Below, piece after piece: positions 8,417-17,572 of a stretch of 64,000 nt of DNA. A program made the position numbers and the translations under genes. The stretch comes from Pseudomonas sp. CHM02 (GTDB lineage Bacteria > Pseudomonadota > Gammaproteobacteria > Pseudomonadales > Pseudomonadaceae), in assembly GCF_000612585.1 (NCBI RefSeq), contig NZ_JFCA01000004.1:111090-175089 (forward strand). Reading direction: 5' to 3'. The notes beneath the pieces were generated by a model, which worked only from the letters and a program-made list of their open reading frames with translations, was not told the DNA's origin and did not search any database. Each line of letters begins with the position of its first letter. Positions within the stretch are counted from its first letter, which is position 1.

Positions 8417-8911
8417 GCCAATGGCGGCCAGGTGGCTGTCGTGGATCACCAGGTGTTCGCTGCGGGCCAGGTCGTCCAGCAATTGCTGGATCAACGCCAG
8501 GTAGGCGTGGTAGCTGTTTTCGTGGGACTGGTTCACGTGGGGCGAGTGGCGGATCAGGCTCCAGAACACCACCCACACGCCGAGCAGGTCGGGGTCCATG
8601 ACCCTGGGCGAGAACGAGGCAGTGAGGAACGCGTCCAGGCGCGCGGCAGCGCCGTCTGCCAACTCGACCTGCTCCCACAGGGCAGTGGTCAGCTCGTTGG
8701 CCAGCTTGTGGTAGGTCTCGGCGATCAGTGCGTCGATGGTGCCGAAATGGTGGTTGAGCAACCCCACCGACACCCCGGCCTCGGAGGCGATGCGCCGCAC
8801 GGAAATCCCGGCGTGCCCATCGCGGGCCAGGCAGGTGAGGGTGGCGGCAATCAGCAGGTCCCGGCGTTCGTCGGGGTCGGCACGGCGCAGTTTGGGAGGG
8901 TCGATGGTCAT
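8276..8911 (-). CDS. TetR/AcrR-family repressor, BetI-like
   Basis: A 211-residue repressor. The N-terminal HTH (about residues 14-60) contains ERRDLLIAATLTCLARDG, then ISVRRIASEAGVSVGLLNHHFG, the BetI-like recognition helix. The C-terminal domain, with LDAFLTASFSPRVMDPDLLGVWVVFWS, is of the TetR_C_6/BetI type. Its gene lies between the importer operon and a divergent hydrolase gene. A perfect 16-base palindrome sits 40 bases before its start and a related one precedes the importer operon, so it probably represses itself, the hydrolase and the transporter. Its 3' end overlaps the DMT gene by 141 bases. Confidence 0.9.
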   Translation of the reverse strand: MTIDPPKLRRADPDERRDLLIAATLTCLARDGHAGISVRRIASEAGVSVGLLNHHFGTIDALIAETYHKLANELTTALWEQVELADGAAARLDAFLTASFSPRVMDPDLLGVWVVFWSLIRHSPHVNQSHENSYHAYLALIQQLLDDLARSEHLVIHDSHLAAIGLSAMLDGLWLEGCLNPGTFSPANGLHICRCWVQGLRHGAFGADHIL

Positions 8912-8950
8912 GGGCAGGCCTTTGATGAAACACCACAGCGTTCAGGTTAG

Positions 8951-8966
8951 TTGAACATGTGTTCAA
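8951..8966. promoter_or_regulatory. Palindromic TetR operator between TetR gene and hydrolase gene
   Basis: TTGAACATGTGTTCAA is a perfect inverted repeat with 7-base arms and a 2-base centre. It lies in the 90-base gap between the divergent TetR and hydrolase genes. Size and symmetry fit a TetR dimer site. A degenerate copy lies at 3042-3057. Confidence 0.6.
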
Positions 8967-9001
8967 TCTCTACCGATTAATTGATCAGAGGAGGGCAAGG
9001 C

Positions 9002-10000
9002 ATGGCAAAAGACCTTTCGTGGCAGGAAACCGGCGACGCCGGTAACGCGCTGAACATCGGCGCCTGGCGTTTCGACGGCGACGGCAGCGGGCCCAGGGTG
9101 CACCTGCAAGCGGGTGTGCATGCGGATGAAATCGCCGGCATGCTGGTGCTGCATCAGTTATTGCCGCGCTTGCAAGCGTGTCAGGACCAGGGCCGCCTGA
9201 AGGGCAGCGTCACCGTGGTGCCCCAGGCCAACCCGTTCGGCATCGGCCAGTTCCGCCAGGGCCGTTTGCTCGGGCGTTTCCATGAAGCCACCGGGCAGAA
9301 TTTCAACCGTGCCTTCGACCATTCCCTGGCCATGGAGCGTCCTGCAAGCAACCTGGCGCACTGGCAGAAACGCCTGGTGCAACTGGCTGCCGAGGCCGAC
9401 CTGGTGCTGGACCTGCACACCGATGACGAGGCGTTGCCGTACCTCTACATTCACCGCAGCTTCTGGCCTGACCGAGGGCTGGCGCTGGCCGCGGCGTTGC
9501 AGGTGGACCTGGTGATTGTCTGGGATGAGGGCGGCGATGGCTCCTTTGAAGAAACCATCATCAACCACGCATCGCCGCAATTGGCCGCCACCGTTGAGCT
9601 GCGCGGGCAGGCAGATGTCAGCGACGCCTTGGCGCAGCAGGACGCCGATGGCTTGTGGGCCTGGTTGTGCGTCAACGGTGTGATCGACGAGGTGGCGAGC
9701 ATCGCCGAGTGGCCAGGCGACGTGGTCGACATGGGCTGCATGGAAACCCTCCTTGCGCCCTGCGCCGGGGTGCTGGTGTTCGAGAAAGGCTTGGGTGATT
9801 ACGTCGAAGAAGGCCAGCGTTTCGCACGCATCATCGGCCGGCCCGGCGACCCCACCTCGGAAGTGCCACTCCATGCCGCTCAGACCGGGCGCATGGTCAC
9901 CGGCCACCGCGAACGCCTGGTGGCCCAGGGCTCGGTGGTCGCCAAGTTCACCGGCACGCGCTTATCCGACAGCTACAGCGGCGGCGTGCTCGACCCGTAG
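9002..10000 (+). CDS. Succinylglutamate desuccinylase/aspartoacylase-family zinc hydrolase (AotO-like)
   Basis: A 332-residue M14-type deacylase. Zinc ligands are visible as H40 and E43 in GVHADEIAG and H139 in DLHTDDE. NPFGIGQF and NFNRAF are family substrate-binding elements, and AATVELRGQADV carries the likely catalytic Glu. A C-terminal barrel-like domain follows (PCAGVLVFEKGLGDYVEEG). The start at 9002 follows a strong GAGGAGGG site; an upstream in-frame start is less likely. In P. aeruginosa, AotO of this family sits in the arginine/ornithine importer operon, so a role in deacylating an imported N-acyl amino acid is a fair inference. Confidence 0.9.
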   Translation: MAKDLSWQETGDAGNALNIGAWRFDGDGSGPRVHLQAGVHADEIAGMLVLHQLLPRLQACQDQGRLKGSVTVVPQANPFGIGQFRQGRLLGRFHEATGQNFNRAFDHSLAMERPASNLAHWQKRLVQLAAEADLVLDLHTDDEALPYLYIHRSFWPDRGLALAAALQVDLVIVWDEGGDGSFEETIINHASPQLAATVELRGQADVSDALAQQDADGLWAWLCVNGVIDEVASIAEWPGDVVDMGCMETLLAPCAGVLVFEKGLGDYVEEGQRFARIIGRPGDPTSEVPLHAAQTGRMVTGHRERLVAQGSVVAKFTGTRLSDSYSGGVLDP

Positions 10001-10819
10001 CGGCGCCTGCAGTTGCAGCCATTCACGCGGGCTGGTGCCGATCTTGCGCCGAAAGGCGCGGGCCAGCGCCGAAGGGCTTTCGTAGCCCACTTCATCGGCA
10101 ATCAGGGCGATGGGCCGGCCTTCACGCAGGCGCTTCTGCGCCAGGCTCACGCGCCAACTCAGCACATAGTCGGCCGGTGTCTGGCCGACCACTTTATGGA
10201 AGTGCGCGGCAAAACTGGCACGGGACATGTTCGACTCCACCGCCATTTCCTGCACGGTCCACGGGCGTTCGGGGTGGTTGTGCAGCAGGGTCATGGCCCG
10301 CGCCAGGCGCAGGTCGGCGAGCCCTGACATCATGCCGGTGGTCATGCTGTGGTAGGCCATCATGTGGCGCAGGAACTGGATCACCATCAGCTCGAACAAA
10401 CGGTTCATCACCGCCTCGCGGCCACAGTGTTCGGCAAAGGCTTCGCTGAACAGCCAGTCGAGCGTGCCGGCGATCATCGGGATCTGCTCGAGTGGCATCA
10501 CTATGGTGTCGGTCAGCGCCACCGACAGCGGGTTATCCAGGCCCCCATCAAACCGCAGGGATGCCGCCACCACTTGCGCCCGGTCGGCCTTTGACGCCAA
10601 CAGCCGATGGGGCAGGGGGCGCGGCACCAGCACCAGGCTGGGCTCGGGAATGCGCAGGATCCCGCCGGGCATTTCCAGGCTCGCCTGGCCCTCTTTGATC
10701 AGGTACACGCGGCCGCGCTGCTGCAAGTCGCGGGTGTCGAGCGCACCGTGCAGCAGCCCGCTGTGAAAGGTTTCGGCACCGATGCCGAAGTGCACCAGCA
10801 GTGTGGACAAACGATCCAT
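9962..10819 (-). CDS. AraC-family transcriptional regulator
   Basis: A 285-residue regulator. An N-terminal cupin-like sensor domain (cupin_6 type, with LVLVPRPLPHRLLA) is followed by two C-terminal HTH units: WTVQEMAVESNMSRASFAAHF, then IADEVGYESPSALARAFRR with GTSPREWL. It is divergent from the secreted alpha/beta hydrolase at 10963, its likely target. Its last 39 bases overlap the convergent hydrolase gene ending at 10000. The inducer cannot be read from sequence. Confidence 0.92.
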   Translation of the reverse strand: MDRLSTLLVHFGIGAETFHSGLLHGALDTRDLQQRGRVYLIKEGQASLEMPGGILRIPEPSLVLVPRPLPHRLLASKADRAQVVAASLRFDGGLDNPLSVALTDTIVMPLEQIPMIAGTLDWLFSEAFAEHCGREAVMNRLFELMVIQFLRHMMAYHSMTTGMMSGLADLRLARAMTLLHNHPERPWTVQEMAVESNMSRASFAAHFHKVVGQTPADYVLSWRVSLAQKRLREGRPIALIADEVGYESPSALARAFRRKIGTSPREWLQLQAPLRVEHAAAVAVG

Positions 10820-10962
10820 GAATCACCTGAGATTGAATAAGCGATCTGTTTAGACGATCTGCGCCATATCGTCGACTATTAGCCTCCATTTGTAAAACAC
10901 GCTTCGGCATCATGGCCTCACGTTCAACGCCTTGAGCGCCAACCCTAACGGAGCAAACGTCC

Positions 10963-11763
10963 ATGAAAACCTTCAAGTTCTCCCGCGTCGCCGCCGCCCT
11001 GATCACCGGCGCACTCGCCCTCGGTGCCGCCACCGCCAGCTTCGCCGCCCCGCAGAAAGCCACGGTAGTGCTGGTGCACGGCGCCTTCGCCGACGCCTCC
11101 AGCTGGAACGGCGTGATCGCCGGACTCAAGGCCGAAGGCTACCCAGTGGTCGCCGTCGCCAACCCGCTGCGCAGCGTCAAGACCGACTCGGACTACGTGG
11201 CCGACATCGTCGAACACACCCCGGGCCCGGTGATCCTGGTCGGTCACTCCTACGGTGGCTCTGTGATCTCCAACGCCGTGCATGGCAGCAACAAGGTCAA
11301 GGCGCTGGTCTACGTGGCCGCCTTCGCCCCGGAAAAAGGCGAGACTGCGTTTGAACTGTCCGGCCGCTACCCAGGCGGCACCCTGGGCCCGACCCTGGAC
11401 AAACCCGTGGTGTCCAAGGACGGCGTGACCGACCTGTATATCCAGCAAGACAAATTCGGCGCCCAGTTCGCCGCCGACGTCGCACCCAAGGACGCCCAGT
11501 TGATGGCGGCCGGCCAACGCCCGATCACCGAAGCTGCGCTGAAGGAACCGTCGGGCGACCCCGCCTGGAAAAGCGTGCCGTCCTACTTCATATACGGTTC
11601 AGCGGACAAAAATATTCCCGAGGCCGCGCTTAAATTCATGGCCGACCGCGCAGGCTCGAAGGAAACCGTGGACGTGAAAGGTGCGTCGCACGTGGTGATG
11701 GTGTCGAACCCGGCGCGGGTGGTGGCGATCATCAACGATGCGGCCAAGGCCAACGCGCAATAA
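10963..11763 (+). CDS. Secreted alpha/beta hydrolase
   Basis: A 266-residue protein with a Sec signal peptide (cleavage near ATASFAAP, about residue 28). VLVHGAFADASSW is the oxyanion strand, GHSYGGSV the nucleophile elbow with catalytic Ser, and GASHVVMVSNP supplies the catalytic His near the C-terminus. It resembles the salicylate esterase/hydroxynitrile lyase-like group of small esterases exported to the periplasm. The ribosome site ACGGAGC precedes the start. Divergent from an AraC gene. Confidence 0.9.
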   Translation: MKTFKFSRVAAALITGALALGAATASFAAPQKATVVLVHGAFADASSWNGVIAGLKAEGYPVVAVANPLRSVKTDSDYVADIVEHTPGPVILVGHSYGGSVISNAVHGSNKVKALVYVAAFAPEKGETAFELSGRYPGGTLGPTLDKPVVSKDGVTDLYIQQDKFGAQFAADVAPKDAQLMAAGQRPITEAALKEPSGDPAWKSVPSYFIYGSADKNIPEAALKFMADRAGSKETVDVKGASHVVMVSNPARVVAIINDAAKANAQ

Positions 11764-11770
11764 CCAATCG

Positions 11771-11859
11771 CTGTAGGCGCAGGCTTGCCAGCGATGCAGA
11801 CACCTCGGTACATCAGGCAGACCGAGTCGATGCCATCGCCGGCAAGCCAGCGCCTGCAG
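11771..11859. repeat. REP-type inverted repeat pair (REPIN-like)
   Basis: Two imperfect copies of a roughly 26-base sequence face each other: 11771-11796 (with GGCGCAGGCTTGCC) and 11834-11859 (with GGCAAGCCAGCGCC), separated by 37 bases. This is the arrangement of Pseudomonas REP doublets. It lies just after the hydrolase stop and would form a strong hairpin in RNA, so it may also end or protect transcripts. Confidence 0.75.
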
Positions 11860-11943
11860 ATATCTGCGCTTGATCTTAGGCGCCCCGTCAAACACGCTGG
11901 CCGGCATTCGGCAGGGATATGGATAGGTGCTCAGGTCACCAGG

Positions 11944-12732
11944 TCACTGATCAAAGCGCGATCCCGACCCTCTCAGCCGCCGCATCGCGCTATCCAAATG
12001 CGCCCGCGCACTCGCCGGGTCACCCTCACGCATCTGCTCATACGCCAACTGCGCCACCGCCGGCTCGATCGGCTTGAGCGGCTGCCCACTGGCCATGGCC
12101 TTCAACTGCACCTCGGCCGCGCGTTCCAGGTAGTACAAATCGTCCCAGGCCTCGGCAATGTTCGGCGCAGCCACCATCACCCCATGGTTCTTCAAGAACA
12201 GAATATCGGCATCACCCAACGCCGCCGCAATACGCTGGCCTTCGCGGTTATCCAGGGCCAGGCCGTTGTACGCGTCATCCACCGCCGTGCGCCCATAGAA
12301 CTTCAACGCCGTCTGCCCCAGCCACAGCAAGGGCGGGCCTTGCAGCAGGCACAGCGCGGTGGCGTTGGGCATATGGGTATGGAAGGCGGCCTTGATGCGG
12401 GGCTGGCACTGATGCAACTGGGCATGGATATAAAACGCGGTGGCTTCTGGCGTGCCATCGCCGTCGATCACATTGCCGGCGAAGTCGCACACCAACAGAT
12501 GGGAGGCGGTGATCTCCTCGAAGGCGTAGCCGAACGGGTTGACGAAAAACAAGTCGTCATGCCCCGGCACCGTCGCCGAAAAGTGATTGCAGATGCCTTC
12601 TTCCATGCCATGCAGCGCCGCCAGTTGCAGGCACGCGGCGAGTTCCATCCGCGCCTCGATGGCCGCGAGGCTGTCGAGGTTCAAGCGCCCGGCGCGCGGG
12701 CCCAGGGAAGAGGGCGTAAAGGTATGGGCCAT
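11944..12732 (-). CDS. Class II aldolase/adducin-family protein
   Basis: A 262-residue protein with the aldolase II fold. Metal-binding histidines are seen in AAFHTHMPNATAL and in the NHGVMV region (DILFLKNHGVMVAAPN). LHGMEEGICNHFSATVPG at the N-terminus is typical of the family. It may be a sugar-phosphate aldolase, or a decarboxylase-like member. It begins 3 bases after the stop of the HAD-family gene, so the two form an operon. The shared substrate is unknown. Confidence 0.88.
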   Translation of the reverse strand: MAHTFTPSSLGPRAGRLNLDSLAAIEARMELAACLQLAALHGMEEGICNHFSATVPGHDDLFFVNPFGYAFEEITASHLLVCDFAGNVIDGDGTPEATAFYIHAQLHQCQPRIKAAFHTHMPNATALCLLQGPPLLWLGQTALKFYGRTAVDDAYNGLALDNREGQRIAAALGDADILFLKNHGVMVAAPNIAEAWDDLYYLERAAEVQLKAMASGQPLKPIEPAVAQLAYEQMREGDPASARAHLDSAMRRLRGSGSRFDQ

Positions 12733-12735
12733 GGT

Positions 12736-13440
12736 TCACCACCCCAGGGATTTGAACAGTTCGGGCACGCCGTCGAGGGTTCGCAGGATGGCGTCCGGGG
12801 TGTAATCGGCCAGCAACTGACGGCCGGTGCCACGGTCGATCCACACACAACGGAAACCGATATCCCGTGCCGCGGCATGGTCCAGATGCGGGCTGGCACA
12901 GATATGCACCACCTGGTCGAGGCTCACGCCGAGTTGCTCGTGAGCATAGTCGAACAGGCGACGATTGGGCTTGTAGGCTCCCGCCTGCTGGGCGGTAATG
13001 ACCCGGTCGATATGACCACCCAATTGCGCCACGTTGCCGGCGATCACGTCATCGTCGGTGTTGGAGACGATGCACAGTTTGTAACCCTGATCCTTGAGCT
13101 GCTTGAGGGTCGCTACCACTTCCGGAAACGGTGGCATGGCACTGATGCTGTCGGTCAGGATCGCGCCGTCGTGCTCATTGGTCGGCAGACCCAGCTCTTT
13201 CAGGGCGAGCTGCAAGCCCAGGCCCGCGAGGGTGCGAAAGCTGCGGTGCGGTGGGGTTTGCTCCAGGGCGTGTTCGTGGTGGTCGTAGACGCTGATCAGG
13301 GTTTCGCCGTCGACCTGATGCTCGCCTTTTTCGTCGAGGATCCGGTCAACGGCGGCACGCAGGCCCTCATCCCATTGGATCAGGGTGCCGTAGCAATCAA
13401 AGGTCAGCCACAGGGGGCGAGGGGAGTGGTCGAGCGACAT
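12736..13440 (-). CDS. Haloacid dehalogenase type II / HAD-family hydrolase
   Basis: A 234-residue HAD-superfamily protein. The nucleophile Asp15 lies in WLTFDCYGTLIQ, the Ser/Thr motif in LCIVSNTDDD, the Lys in AYKPNRRLFDYA, and the acidic end motif near HICASPHLDHAAA. This arrangement matches L-2-haloacid dehalogenases, but many such proteins are phosphatases of unknown substrate. It is followed by the class II aldolase gene and is divergent from the LysR gene at 13547. Confidence 0.88.
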   Translation of the reverse strand: MSLDHSPRPLWLTFDCYGTLIQWDEGLRAAVDRILDEKGEHQVDGETLISVYDHHEHALEQTPPHRSFRTLAGLGLQLALKELGLPTNEHDGAILTDSISAMPPFPEVVATLKQLKDQGYKLCIVSNTDDDVIAGNVAQLGGHIDRVITAQQAGAYKPNRRLFDYAHEQLGVSLDQVVHICASPHLDHAAARDIGFRCVWIDRGTGRQLLADYTPDAILRTLDGVPELFKSLGW

Positions 13441-13546
13441 GGGGCACCTTTAGCGAAGAATGGGCGACCGCTGCAGCATAGGAAACCTGGCAGTCAGTTG
13501 GAAATTAAATTAACCTCTGCATAACAGTTGAATTATCGATAAGCGG

Positions 13547-14401
13547 GTGGCCACCATGTTTGATCTCGAACTCCTGCACACCCTGGTCTGCGTGGTGGAT
13601 GAAGGCAGCTTCACCCGCGCCGCCGAGCGCGTACACCGCACCCAATCCACGGTGAGCCAACAGATTCGCAAGCTTGAAGAAAGCGTGGGGCAGGTGCTGT
13701 TGGTACGCGACCGCTCAGGCCAGCAAGTCAGCGCCACCGAACACGGCGAGGTGCTGACCCAATACGCCCGGCGCTTGTTGAGCTTGTCGCGGGAGGCCCG
13801 CGATGCCTTGAACACCGAGGCCAGTGTGGTGCCGGTGCGCCTGGGCGTGCCCGAAGATTTTGACGCAACGCGCATGGCCTCGATGCTTTCCGGCTTTGTC
13901 CGTGCCCGCCCCGAAGCGCGCCTGGAGACAGTCAGCGGCATGAGCACCGACCTGCGCCGGCAACTGGAAAGTGGTGAAATCGATATTGCCCTGGTCAAGC
14001 GTGAGGCCGGCAGCGGCGAATGCCATGCCAGTTGGCCGGAGCCGTTGGTGTGGGTGTGCGGCCAGGGCCAGGACCTGCAGGCCGAGACCTTGCCCCTGGC
14101 GCTGTTTCCCCAAGGCTGCATCTACCGCCAGCGCGCCATCCGCACCCTGGACAAGGCCCGGCGCAGTTGGCGCGTGGCGTTCGGCAGCCACAGCCTGACC
14201 GGCATCCAGGCGGCGGTGACGTCGGGCCTGGGCATCAGCATCTTGCCGAAAAGCGCCGTACTGCCAAGCCATCGGATCTGCACGGAGCTGCCGCCGGTAC
14301 CGCCCTCGGAACTGGCGCTGGTCAGCGGTGCAGAGCGGCTGAGTGCGACCCACCGAGGGTTGATCGAATGCTTGAGCGTGGAGATTTCACGCACGCTCTA
14401 G
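13547..14401 (+). CDS. LysR-family transcriptional regulator
   Basis: A 284-residue regulator if translation starts at the GTG at 13547, or 281 from ATG 13556 ([13 protein letters not shown]), which is equally plausible. The winged HTH covers roughly residues 5-65 with [20 protein letters not shown]. The effector domain starts near [12 protein letters not shown] and is at the short end for the family. It is divergent from the haloacid dehalogenase/aldolase operon and probably controls it. Its 3' end overlaps the convergent EAL gene by 15 bases. Confidence 0.9.
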   Translation: MATMFDLELLHTLVCVVDEGSFTRAAERVHRTQSTVSQQIRKLEESVGQVLLVRDRSGQQVSATEHGEVLTQYARRLLSLSREARDALNTEASVVPVRLGVPEDFDATRMASMLSGFVRARPEARLETVSGMSTDLRRQLESGEIDIALVKREAGSGECHASWPEPLVWVCGQGQDLQAETLPLALFPQGCIYRQRAIRTLDKARRSWRVAFGSHSLTGIQAAVTSGLGISILPKSAVLPSHRICTELPPVPPSELALVSGAERLSATHRGLIECLSVEISRTL

Positions 14402-15616
14402 ACGCTCCAGCAACAAGCGCTCCAAGGTTTCCACCGGCAGCGGTCGGCTGAACAGATAGCCCTGGATCTGGTCACAGCCGGCTTCTTTGAGAAACGCCAG
14501 TTGCGCCTGGGTTTCCACGCCTTCGGCCACCACCCGCAGGTTGAGGCTGTGGGCCAGTTCAATGATGGTGCGGGTGATCGCCGCATCCTGTGGGTTGCTG
14601 GTCACTTCGCGGATAAACGCGATGTCGATCTTCAACGTATCAATGGGAAAGCGCCGCAGGTACGCCAGGCTCGAATAGCCGGTGCCGAAGTCATCGATGG
14701 AGATTTTCACGCCCATGGCGTGCAGGCGCTGCAGGCTGGCGATGGTGTGCTGGGTGTTTTCCATCAGCGAGCCTTCGGTCAGTTCCACTTCCAGCCAATA
14801 GGGCTCGACCCCGGTCTGTGCAAGGATGCGTGCGATGTCGGCAATCAGGTCGCCCTCGATCAGTTGATGGCCGGAGACGTTCACCGATACCTCCACCGAG
14901 CCAATGGCACCGCGTTGCCACTCGGCAATCTGTTGGCAAACCTGTTCGATCACCCAGCGCCCCACGGGCACGATCAACCCCAGGCTTTCCAGTATCGGCA
15001 CAAACACGGCTGGGGATACCGCGCCGTAGTCCGGACGTTCCCAGCGCAGCAACGCTTCGAGGGCGCACAGGCGGCCGCTGGCAACCTCGACCTTGGGCTG
15101 GTAATGCACCATGAATTCGTGGCGCTCAACCGCCAGTCGCAAGGCATGCTCCAGGTCCTGGCGGGCCAGGTCATGCACGTTCATGCCGGTTTGCCGTAGC
15201 GACAGTTCACGCGACTTGTTCACCAGGTCACCGCGCACCTTGAGCCGCAACAGGTTGCGCACCCGCAGCCACAGTTCGACACGCTCTATCGGCTTGCTGA
15301 TGAACTCCTCGGCACCCGACTCCAGCCCACTGACCCTGGCGCTCGGCTCACTGAGGGCCGAGAGCATGATGATCGGAATGCCCGCGGTGGTTTCATCACC
15401 CTTCAACTGGGTGGCGACCTCGTAGCCGTCCATGCCCGGCATCATGATATCCAGCAGGATCAGGTCGGGTGGCTGACGCGCCACCAACTGCAAGGCTTCT
15501 TCGCCGCTGCCCGCACTCAGGGTCTGGTAGCCCTCGTGCTGCAACAGGGTTTCCAGGAGCTTTCGCACCTGGGGTTCATCATCAACGATCAACAGCGTTG
15601 CGGGTTGGCTGGCCAT
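14387..15616 (-). CDS. Response regulator with EAL cyclic-di-GMP phosphodiesterase domain
   Basis: A 409-residue two-domain protein. Residues about 7-120 are a receiver domain with phosphoacceptor D56 ([13 protein letters not shown]) and the conserved Lys in FISKPIE. Residues about 155-405 are an EAL domain with all catalytic motifs visible: [53 protein letters not shown] and [10 protein letters not shown]. It should therefore be an active c-di-GMP phosphodiesterase switched by phosphorylation. It follows a lone receiver protein (9-base gap) and a histidine kinase in one operon. Confidence 0.94.
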   Translation of the reverse strand: MASQPATLLIVDDEPQVRKLLETLLQHEGYQTLSAGSGEEALQLVARQPPDLILLDIMMPGMDGYEVATQLKGDETTAGIPIIMLSALSEPSARVSGLESGAEEFISKPIERVELWLRVRNLLRLKVRGDLVNKSRELSLRQTGMNVHDLARQDLEHALRLAVERHEFMVHYQPKVEVASGRLCALEALLRWERPDYGAVSPAVFVPILESLGLIVPVGRWVIEQVCQQIAEWQRGAIGSVEVSVNVSGHQLIEGDLIADIARILAQTGVEPYWLEVELTEGSLMENTQHTIASLQRLHAMGVKISIDDFGTGYSSLAYLRRFPIDTLKIDIAFIREVTSNPQDAAITRTIIELAHSLNLRVVAEGVETQAQLAFLKEAGCDQIQGYLFSRPLPVETLERLLLERLERA

Positions 15617-15625
15617 GGAGAGGAC

Positions 15626-16009
15626 TCATATAAGAGGGCTGATGTGCTGTTGCAGCAAGGTGTCGATCACCTGGTACAGCTCTTTGTAGCGCAGCGGCTT
15701 GATGATGTAGGCATCGCAGCCGGCCAGCCGGGTCTTTTCGCGGTCTTCCTTCATCGCCATGGCCGTCAGGGCGATCACCGGGATGTGTGCGGTGAGCGGG
15801 TCACGCTTGAGCAGCGCGGTGGCGGCGAGGCCGTCCATGCCCGGCAACTGGATGTCCATCAGGATCAGCGCCGGTTGCTGCTCGCGAGCCAGGGTCAGGC
15901 CGGTTTCGGCGTCGGGCGCCCACAGTACGCTGTGGCCGGCATTCACCAGCAGCAAGCGCGCCAGGCGCATGTTGGCTTCATTGTCTTCAACGATCAGGAT
16001 GGCGGCCAT
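15626..16009 (-). CDS. Single-domain response regulator
   Basis: A 127-residue CheY-like receiver with no output domain. Asp pocket EDN (8-10), phosphoacceptor D52 (LILMDIQLPGMDG), Thr/Ala in IALTAMAM and Lys in YIIKPLRYKEL are all present. It starts with ATG at 16009, inside the 3' end of the kinase gene (16-base overlap). It resembles DivK/CckA-type receivers that relay phosphate between a kinase and another regulator, here plausibly the EAL protein. Confidence 0.92.
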   Translation of the reverse strand: MAAILIVEDNEANMRLARLLLVNAGHSVLWAPDAETGLTLAREQQPALILMDIQLPGMDGLAATALLKRDPLTAHIPVIALTAMAMKEDREKTRLAGCDAYIIKPLRYKELYQVIDTLLQQHISPLI

Positions 16010-17331
16010 GCGGCCTCCGGGGCACGGTGCAATGGCAGCCAGGCGACAAACCGTGCGCCGCAACCTTCGCGGCTGGCCACGGCGACGCTGCCGCCATGCA
16101 GGTCGGTCAGGCGCTTGACCATCGCCAGCCCCAGGCCGGTGCCTTCGAATTTGCGCGCCAGGCTGCTGTCGATCTGGCTGAACGCCTTGAACAGCTTGCC
16201 CATGTCGTCCTCGGCGATGCCGATACCGGTGTCGCTGACACTCAATTCGAGGAACTGTTGATGGGGGCTGGCGGGCAAGGCGAAGCGGTACACCGGCCAG
16301 TCGCCTGGAATCTGCCCGACCTGCTTGCGAGCGACCTGGCGCACGGTCAGTGTCACTGAGCCTGCGTGTTCGCTGAACTTTACGGCATTGGCCAGCAGGT
16401 TGTAGACGATCTGTTTGGTCTTGCGCAGGTCCAGCGCCAGGCAGCCGAGGTCCTCGGGGCTTTCCAGCTTCAACTGGATGCGTTGCAGCGCGGCCTTTTC
16501 GCGCACGATCAGCAGGCTGTTGGCCAATAACCCCGCCAGTTCAACCGCTTCCAGCTCCAGCTCCATCATCCCGGCCTCCACCTTGGACAGGTCGAGGATG
16601 TCGTTGATCAGCGACAGCAAGTGCTGGCCGCTGGTGAAAATGTCGCCGATGTATTCACGCTGGGTGTCACTCATGTCGCCGACCAGCCCATCCTTGAGCG
16701 CCTCGGAAAAACCGATCACCGCATTCAACGGTGTGCGCAGTTCATGGGACATGGTCGCGAGGAATTCGGACTTCATGTGGCTGGCGTGTTCCAGCTCCAG
16801 GTTCTTTTCTTCCAACGCCCGCTCGAAGCCTTTGCGCTCGGCTTCCTCCTGCTTGCGCGCGGTGTTGTCGGTGCCGATCAGCAGGTAGCCGATGATGGTG
16901 TCATGCCGGTTGCGCAGGGCGGTTACCGAGACCATGGCCGACAGGCGACTGCCATCCTTGCGGATATAGGTCAGCTCGTAGATGTCTTCGATGCCGCGGG
17001 AGGCCTTGAACACCAGCGCTTCGAAGCCCGGCGTGATCGGCGTGTCCAGTTCCAGGCTGAGGGCGGCGGCACGGGTGATCAGCTCGACCGGGTCGGAGAT
17101 ATCGGCGGGGGTGATGCGGTTGACCACGTCGGCGGCGGCATAGCCGAGCATGCGCTCGGCGCCGACGTTGAAGATCTGGATCACGCCTTTCTCGTCGGTG
17201 GCGATGCTGGAGAAGTAAGCGCTGTTGAAGATCGCATCTTGCAAGGCGCCGGTCTTGAGCAGGGTTTTCTGCCGTTTGAACTCGACGATCTTTTCGGCAC
17301 GCGATTGCAGTTCGGGTAACGGTGTGTCCAT
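15994..17331 (-). CDS. Soluble PAS-domain sensor histidine kinase
   Basis: A 445-residue kinase with no membrane segment. A PAS domain covers about residues 32-160 (DAIFNSAYFSSIATDEKG and LTYIRKDGSRLSAMVSV). The HisKA domain has H196 in FLATMSHELRTPLNAVIG. The catalytic ATPase part shows the N box (YNLLANAVKFS), G1 box DTGIGIAEDD and G2 box FEGTGLGLAMV. It is the first gene of a three-gene operon with a CheY-like receiver and a REC-EAL protein, so a cytoplasmic signal is probably relayed to c-di-GMP breakdown. Confidence 0.93.
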   Translation of the reverse strand: MDTPLPELQSRAEKIVEFKRQKTLLKTGALQDAIFNSAYFSSIATDEKGVIQIFNVGAERMLGYAAADVVNRITPADISDPVELITRAAALSLELDTPITPGFEALVFKASRGIEDIYELTYIRKDGSRLSAMVSVTALRNRHDTIIGYLLIGTDNTARKQEEAERKGFERALEEKNLELEHASHMKSEFLATMSHELRTPLNAVIGFSEALKDGLVGDMSDTQREYIGDIFTSGQHLLSLINDILDLSKVEAGMMELELEAVELAGLLANSLLIVREKAALQRIQLKLESPEDLGCLALDLRKTKQIVYNLLANAVKFSEHAGSVTLTVRQVARKQVGQIPGDWPVYRFALPASPHQQFLELSVSDTGIGIAEDDMGKLFKAFSQIDSSLARKFEGTGLGLAMVKRLTDLHGGSVAVASREGCGARFVAWLPLHRAPEAAWPPS

Positions 17332-17540
17332 CGCTTGGGCGTTCCGTGAGATTCAGGCCCGCCACCGTCAAAAAACGATGGCGCAGAGCATGCTCACAGA
17401 AGATCGCTGGGCAGCGACGAGGAGGAGATGATGTCCTTGGACGATAGCAGAGATTGTGGCGTTTTGATGGCGGGGCAGGGGTTATTTCCCTCCGAATGGA
17501 TATCTTCGGGCGCAAACCAGCGTTTTTCGGATTTACGCTG

Positions 17541-17556
17541 GATGAAACGTTTCATC
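17541..17556. promoter_or_regulatory. LacI-family operator, distal copy
   Basis: GATGAAACGTTTCATC is a perfect 16-base palindrome with the central CpG typical of LacI/PurR-type sites. It lies 115 bases before the sugar ABC ATPase start, and its centre is 32 bases (about three helical turns) from the second palindrome. The likely binder is the LacI protein encoded at 21147. Confidence 0.6.
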
Positions 17557-17572
17557 TATCGATAAAGGGTCA

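Noticed and set aside
11785..13524. 579-codon plus-strand frame opposite the aldolase and HAD genes
   Set aside because: It covers a REP doublet and two conserved enzymes on the minus strand; no domain is recognisable.
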